From contig CAZKBP010000006.1 of NCBI GenBank assembly GCA_964551015.1, positions 1 to 64,000 on the forward strand: DNA of 64,000 nt, written 5' to 3'. The notes beneath the pieces were generated by a model, which was not told the DNA's origin, searched no databases, and saw only the letters and a list, made by a program, of their open reading frames with translations. Shown here piece after piece: positions 61,453-64,000 of the stretch. The position numbers were made by a program, and so were the translations under genes. Every line of letters starts with the position of its first letter. Position 1 is the stretch's first letter. Source of the DNA: CAZKBP01 sp964551015 (GTDB lineage Bacteria > Bacteroidota > Bacteroidia > Cytophagales > Microscillaceae).

Positions 61453-62223
61453 CTATTGGTTCAAGAAGTCCATCAGTAACTCTAAAAAAGCTTGGGGTTG
61501 CTCCGCGTGTACCCAATGACCTGCCTCGGATACAGTTTGCAATCGTGCTTGGGGGAAATAGGTTTGAATCAGTGCTTCATCTCCTTCTTGGATGTAGGCC
61601 GAGCGTGCCCCTTTGATAAAAAGCGTGGGGCCTTCATATTTAAGATTTTCAGGGAAAGGTTCGCCTACCATGTCGATTTTTTCATGAATCACGGGTAAAT
61701 TGACTTTCCAACGAAAACGATTTTCCTCATCTCTATCCAGATTTTTAAGCAAAAATTGCCGCACGCCTGGCTCATCCAAATATTTGGCTAGGGCTTGATC
61801 TGCTTCGCGCCGAGCGTTAATTTGGCTCAAATCTAAGGAAAGCAAGGCGTCTAAGATCTGATCGTGATGGATTGGGTAAGCCTTGGGGGCAATATCCACG
61901 ATCACCAATTTGGATAAGGCTTGGTCAGGATATTTCCCCGCAAAAAACATGGCGACCTTCCCTCCCATAGAATGCCCGATCAGGACAGGATGCTCGATCT
62001 GTTGATGCTTGATCAATTCGTGTAGATCCTCACTCATCACTTCGTAATTCCATTCTTCACTCCAGGGCGAGTCGCCGTGGTTTCGTTGGTCTGGCAAAAA
62101 GACCTGATAGCCCCTTTCAGCTATCTTTTTGGCAATACTCATCCAATTATCAGAAGAACCAAATAAGCCGTGTAAAATAATCATCGGACGACCTTCACCG
62201 TATACTTTATAATTGAGTTGCAT
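61453..62223 (-). CDS. Alpha/beta-hydrolase (YbfF-like esterase)
   Basis: A 256-residue soluble hydrolase. HGLFGSSDNW (about 18-27) holds the oxyanion-hole region, DQRNHGDSPWS is the family-typical second motif, and the nucleophile elbow is GHSMGGK (S85). The catalytic His is in EAGHWVHAEQP near the C terminus. The DQRNHG signature is that of the YbfF/ABHD11 esterases, which act on acyl-CoA or small esters. It is a single gene with gaps on both sides. The 174-bp gap before the M48 gene holds AT-rich GAATTTAGTAGCTAGAATTC-type words. Confidence 0.85.
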   Translation of the reverse strand: MQLNYKVYGEGRPMIILHGLFGSSDNWMSIAKKIAERGYQVFLPDQRNHGDSPWSEEWNYEVMSEDLHELIKHQQIEHPVLIGHSMGGKVAMFFAGKYPDQALSKLVIVDIAPKAYPIHHDQILDALLSLDLSQINARREADQALAKYLDEPGVRQFLLKNLDRDEENRFRWKVNLPVIHEKIDMVGEPFPENLKYEGPTLFIKGARSAYIQEGDEALIQTYFPQARLQTVSEAGHWVHAEQPQAFLELLMDFLNQ

Positions 62224-62325
62224 GGCGGTTTCTCTTTTTTTACGCTTTAAGATGGAGACAAAGATAAGGAGAAAGATTGTGATTCAGCGTGCGTGCTGCC
62301 CCACGGTTGGCTGTATCCATCTTAC

Positions 62326-64000
62326 TCAGGTGTCCATTTCCTGCTTTAGGGTCAAGATAATTTGCTCGGTGAGGCCGTGGATTTTTTGAATAGAAGCCTC
62401 GATTTGGGTATCTGGGCAGGCTTGCATCATCAGTTCCTTACCCAATTGTAGTTCTTCCAGTAGTTGATTTGTCCCAAAAAGAGAAGAAGAGGCCTGTGCA
62501 TTATGGACAATATTTTTGATTAGATTGAAATTGCTCTCACGCAGGGCTCGTTGGTATTCGTCCCGAGTTTTCTTGAGTTCCTCTATGTAGACCTCAATCA
62601 GCTCGTATTTCATCTCCTCATCTCCGTCGGTCAGGGCATCGAGGCGTGTAAAATCAAGCTGTTTGTCTTGATGATCTAATTGATCCGGTGCGGTTGTTTC
62701 TGGAGTGGAGAGGTGAGCCGGATGGAGATGGAGCGCCTTACTAATTTTCTTATATAATTCTTTGGGACTAAAGGGCTTGAGAATGAAGTCATTCACCCCG
62801 GCCTCGTAGGCTCTTTTTCTTTCTTCGGTGAGAGAAGAAGCGGTCAGCGCGATAATAGGACGATTTTGGTAAGGCTCCAAAGCTCGGATGGCCTCAGTTG
62901 CTTCAAAGCCATTCATCACGGGCATCAGCAAGTCCATGAGGATAAGATCGTAAGTGCTTTGTTGTGCTTTCTCCAAGGCGATTAATCCGTTCTCAGCAAT
63001 ATCGGGTTGGATACCCCATTGATTCAGAAAACGAGTCGTGATTTTTTGATTTACTTTCCGATCTTCTACTAATAAGAGTTTAAACGTTCCTAGAGCTTGG
63101 AAAAAGGTAGTTTTTTGATTTCCAAGCTGGGCTTTGGCTTGGATTTGATCTGTTTTTTGAAAAGTTAAAACAAAACAAAAACGAGCTCCTTTGCCGACTT
63201 CACTTTCTACGGAAATCTGGCTCCCTTGTAATTCTAGAAGGTTTCGGGTAATCGCCAAGCCCAATCCTGTCCCTCCAAACTGACGATTGACACTGGCATC
63301 GGCTTGGGTAAAACGCTCGAAAATCATCTGCTGTTTGTCCTCGGCAATGCCGATGCCTGTATCTTGCACTTCAAATTCAATCTCCAGAGTATCTTGATTT
63401 TCCTTGAGTAGCGTAATCATCACCAAGACTCTCCCCTGCTGCGTAAATTTGACCGCGTTAGAGATCAGATTAGTCATCACTTGATTGAGCCTCGCGGAAT
63501 CTCCTCGGACATAGACGGGAATATCCTCATCTACAGAAATTTTGAGTTCAATTCCCTTTTCTTCGGCTTGAAAGAGAAAAGATTGTTTTAAGTGATTGAT
63601 AAATTCTCTCAGGTTAAAGTCGATGTATTCAAATTCTATTTTCCCAGACTCGATCTTGCTATAGTCCAGAATATCATTGATGAGCGTAAGCAGATTCTCG
63701 GCGGAAAACCTTAGGGTTTGCAGGTTTTCTAATTGCTCGGGTTTGGGGTCTTCTTGCATCAGCAGGTGGCTCATGCCAATCACCGCGTTCATGGGCGTTC
63801 TGATTTCGTGACTGATGGTAGAGAGGAAAGCCTCCTTGACCTCAAGGGCTTTTTCGGCCTGTTGGCGTGCTTCAATCAGTTCGTTTTCGTAATCAAGGCG
63901 CTCGAGGGTGGCAGAAATCCACTGCCCCAAATTATAAATAAAGTTTTTATCACTCTGGGTAAAAGGCACTTCTCTGGGCTGGGAAGAAAAGAGGCTCAAA
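62326..64000 (-). CDS. Hybrid sensor histidine kinase, C-terminal part (window edge)
   Basis: The reading frame runs off the right edge, so the N terminus is missing. The first codon visible as a start is a TTG at the edge and is not the real one. Visible parts in order (numbered from that codon): the tail of a GAF-like domain (1-35), HisKA with H64 in SHEIRTPMN, HATPase with N178-type N box, DTGIGI and GGTGLGLAI (242-250), a receiver domain (about 305-420) with phospho-acceptor D356 in LMDLLMPVMNG, and an Hpt domain with H499 in IVHNAQASSSLFG. This is a complete multistep phosphorelay in one chain. No response regulator is adjacent inside the window. Confidence 0.9.
   Translation of the reverse strand, partial: LSLFSSQPREVPFTQSDKNFIYNLGQWISATLERLDYENELIEARQQAEKALEVKEAFLSTISHEIRTPMNAVIGMSHLLMQEDPKPEQLENLQTLRFSAENLLTLINDILDYSKIESGKIEFEYIDFNLREFINHLKQSFLFQAEEKGIELKISVDEDIPVYVRGDSARLNQVMTNLISNAVKFTQQGRVLVMITLLKENQDTLEIEFEVQDTGIGIAEDKQQMIFERFTQADASVNRQFGGTGLGLAITRNLLELQGSQISVESEVGKGARFCFVLTFQKTDQIQAKAQLGNQKTTFFQALGTFKLLLVEDRKVNQKITTRFLNQWGIQPDIAENGLIALEKAQQSTYDLILMDLLMPVMNGFEATEAIRALEPYQNRPIIALTASSLTEERKRAYEAGVNDFILKPFSPKELYKKISKALHLHPAHLSTPETTAPDQLDHQDKQLDFTRLDALTDGDEEMKYELIEVYIEELKKTRDEYQRALRESNFNLIKNIVHNAQASSSLFGTNQLLEELQLGKELMMQACPDTQIEASIQKIHGLTEQIILTLKQEMDT

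Noticed and set aside
1..64000. tRNA, rRNA, insertion sequences or prophage genes
   Set aside because: Gaps were read for cloverleaf-like and transposase-like sequence and none was convincing. A tRNA or covariance-model scan would settle small RNAs.

Overview
The window looks like a chromosomal segment of a Bacteroidota bacterium, probably of the Cytophagales type. Supporting signs are a secreted subtilase with a type IX secretion (T9SS) C-terminal sorting domain, a two-component-propeller (reg_prop/Y_Y_Y) histidine kinase, menaquinone genes, a TIGR03643-type small protein, almost no Shine-Dalgarno signals, and intergenic arrays of short repeated words. I see no rRNA, tRNA, integrase, transposase or CRISPR array. 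There is one scaffold gap of 100 Ns (31221-31320), which falls inside an 8-bp tandem repeat. The right edge cuts a hybrid histidine kinase.

Region 1 (1-13.2 kb) holds housekeeping and surface genes: a large sensor kinase, a PaaE/Hcr-type ferredoxin reductase, a LOG-family phosphoribohydrolase, a SulP anion transporter with an unusual extra C-terminal domain, a DMT permease, and a T9SS-exported S8 peptidase whose catalytic His position appears to hold Glu. Region 2 (13.5-19.9 kb) is a two-gene soluble signalling operon. A 1500-residue GAF / roughly 1000-residue coiled coil / PAS-PAS protein is followed by a GAF-PAS-PP2C (SpoIIE/RsbU-type) phosphatase. Region 3 (20-36.5 kb) is mixed: recX, mdh, a lipoprotein thioredoxin, a metal/cobalamin-binding protein, gdhA, a TPR protein, and a loose menaquinone group (menC, a hotdog thioesterase, menF) interrupted by a patatin lipase and a histidine phosphatase.

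Region 4 (36.5-60.4 kb) is the most interesting part. It is one long minus-strand locus that appears to encode a sulfated, ABC-exported surface polysaccharide. It contains a PseB-like nucleotide-sugar dehydratase, a complete PAPS module (cysC, cysD, cysN, cysQ), three divergent sulfotransferase-like proteins, a Wzm/Wzt exporter whose ATPase carries a C-terminal carbohydrate-binding-type domain, four GT2 enzymes plus two other glycosyltransferase-like proteins, a DegT-type sugar aminotransferase, a 730-residue GT-methyltransferase-methyltransferase fusion, two further methyltransferases, and at the 3' end a polyprenyl-phosphate-sugar synthase next to a polytopic GT-C-like membrane protein. No sulfite-producing or assimilatory reductases (cysH, cysI, cysJ) are in the window, so the PAPS is best explained as a donor for sulfonating the glycan, with CysQ removing the PAP by-product. 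A strong hairpin that pairs fully only in minus-strand RNA follows cysN, and a long inverted repeat lies between the methyltransferase gene and wzm.

Region 5 (60.4-64 kb) has an M48 metalloprotease, an alpha/beta hydrolase and the C-terminal part of a hybrid histidine kinase (HisKA-HATPase-REC-Hpt). All functions are inferred by reading motifs. No database search was run.
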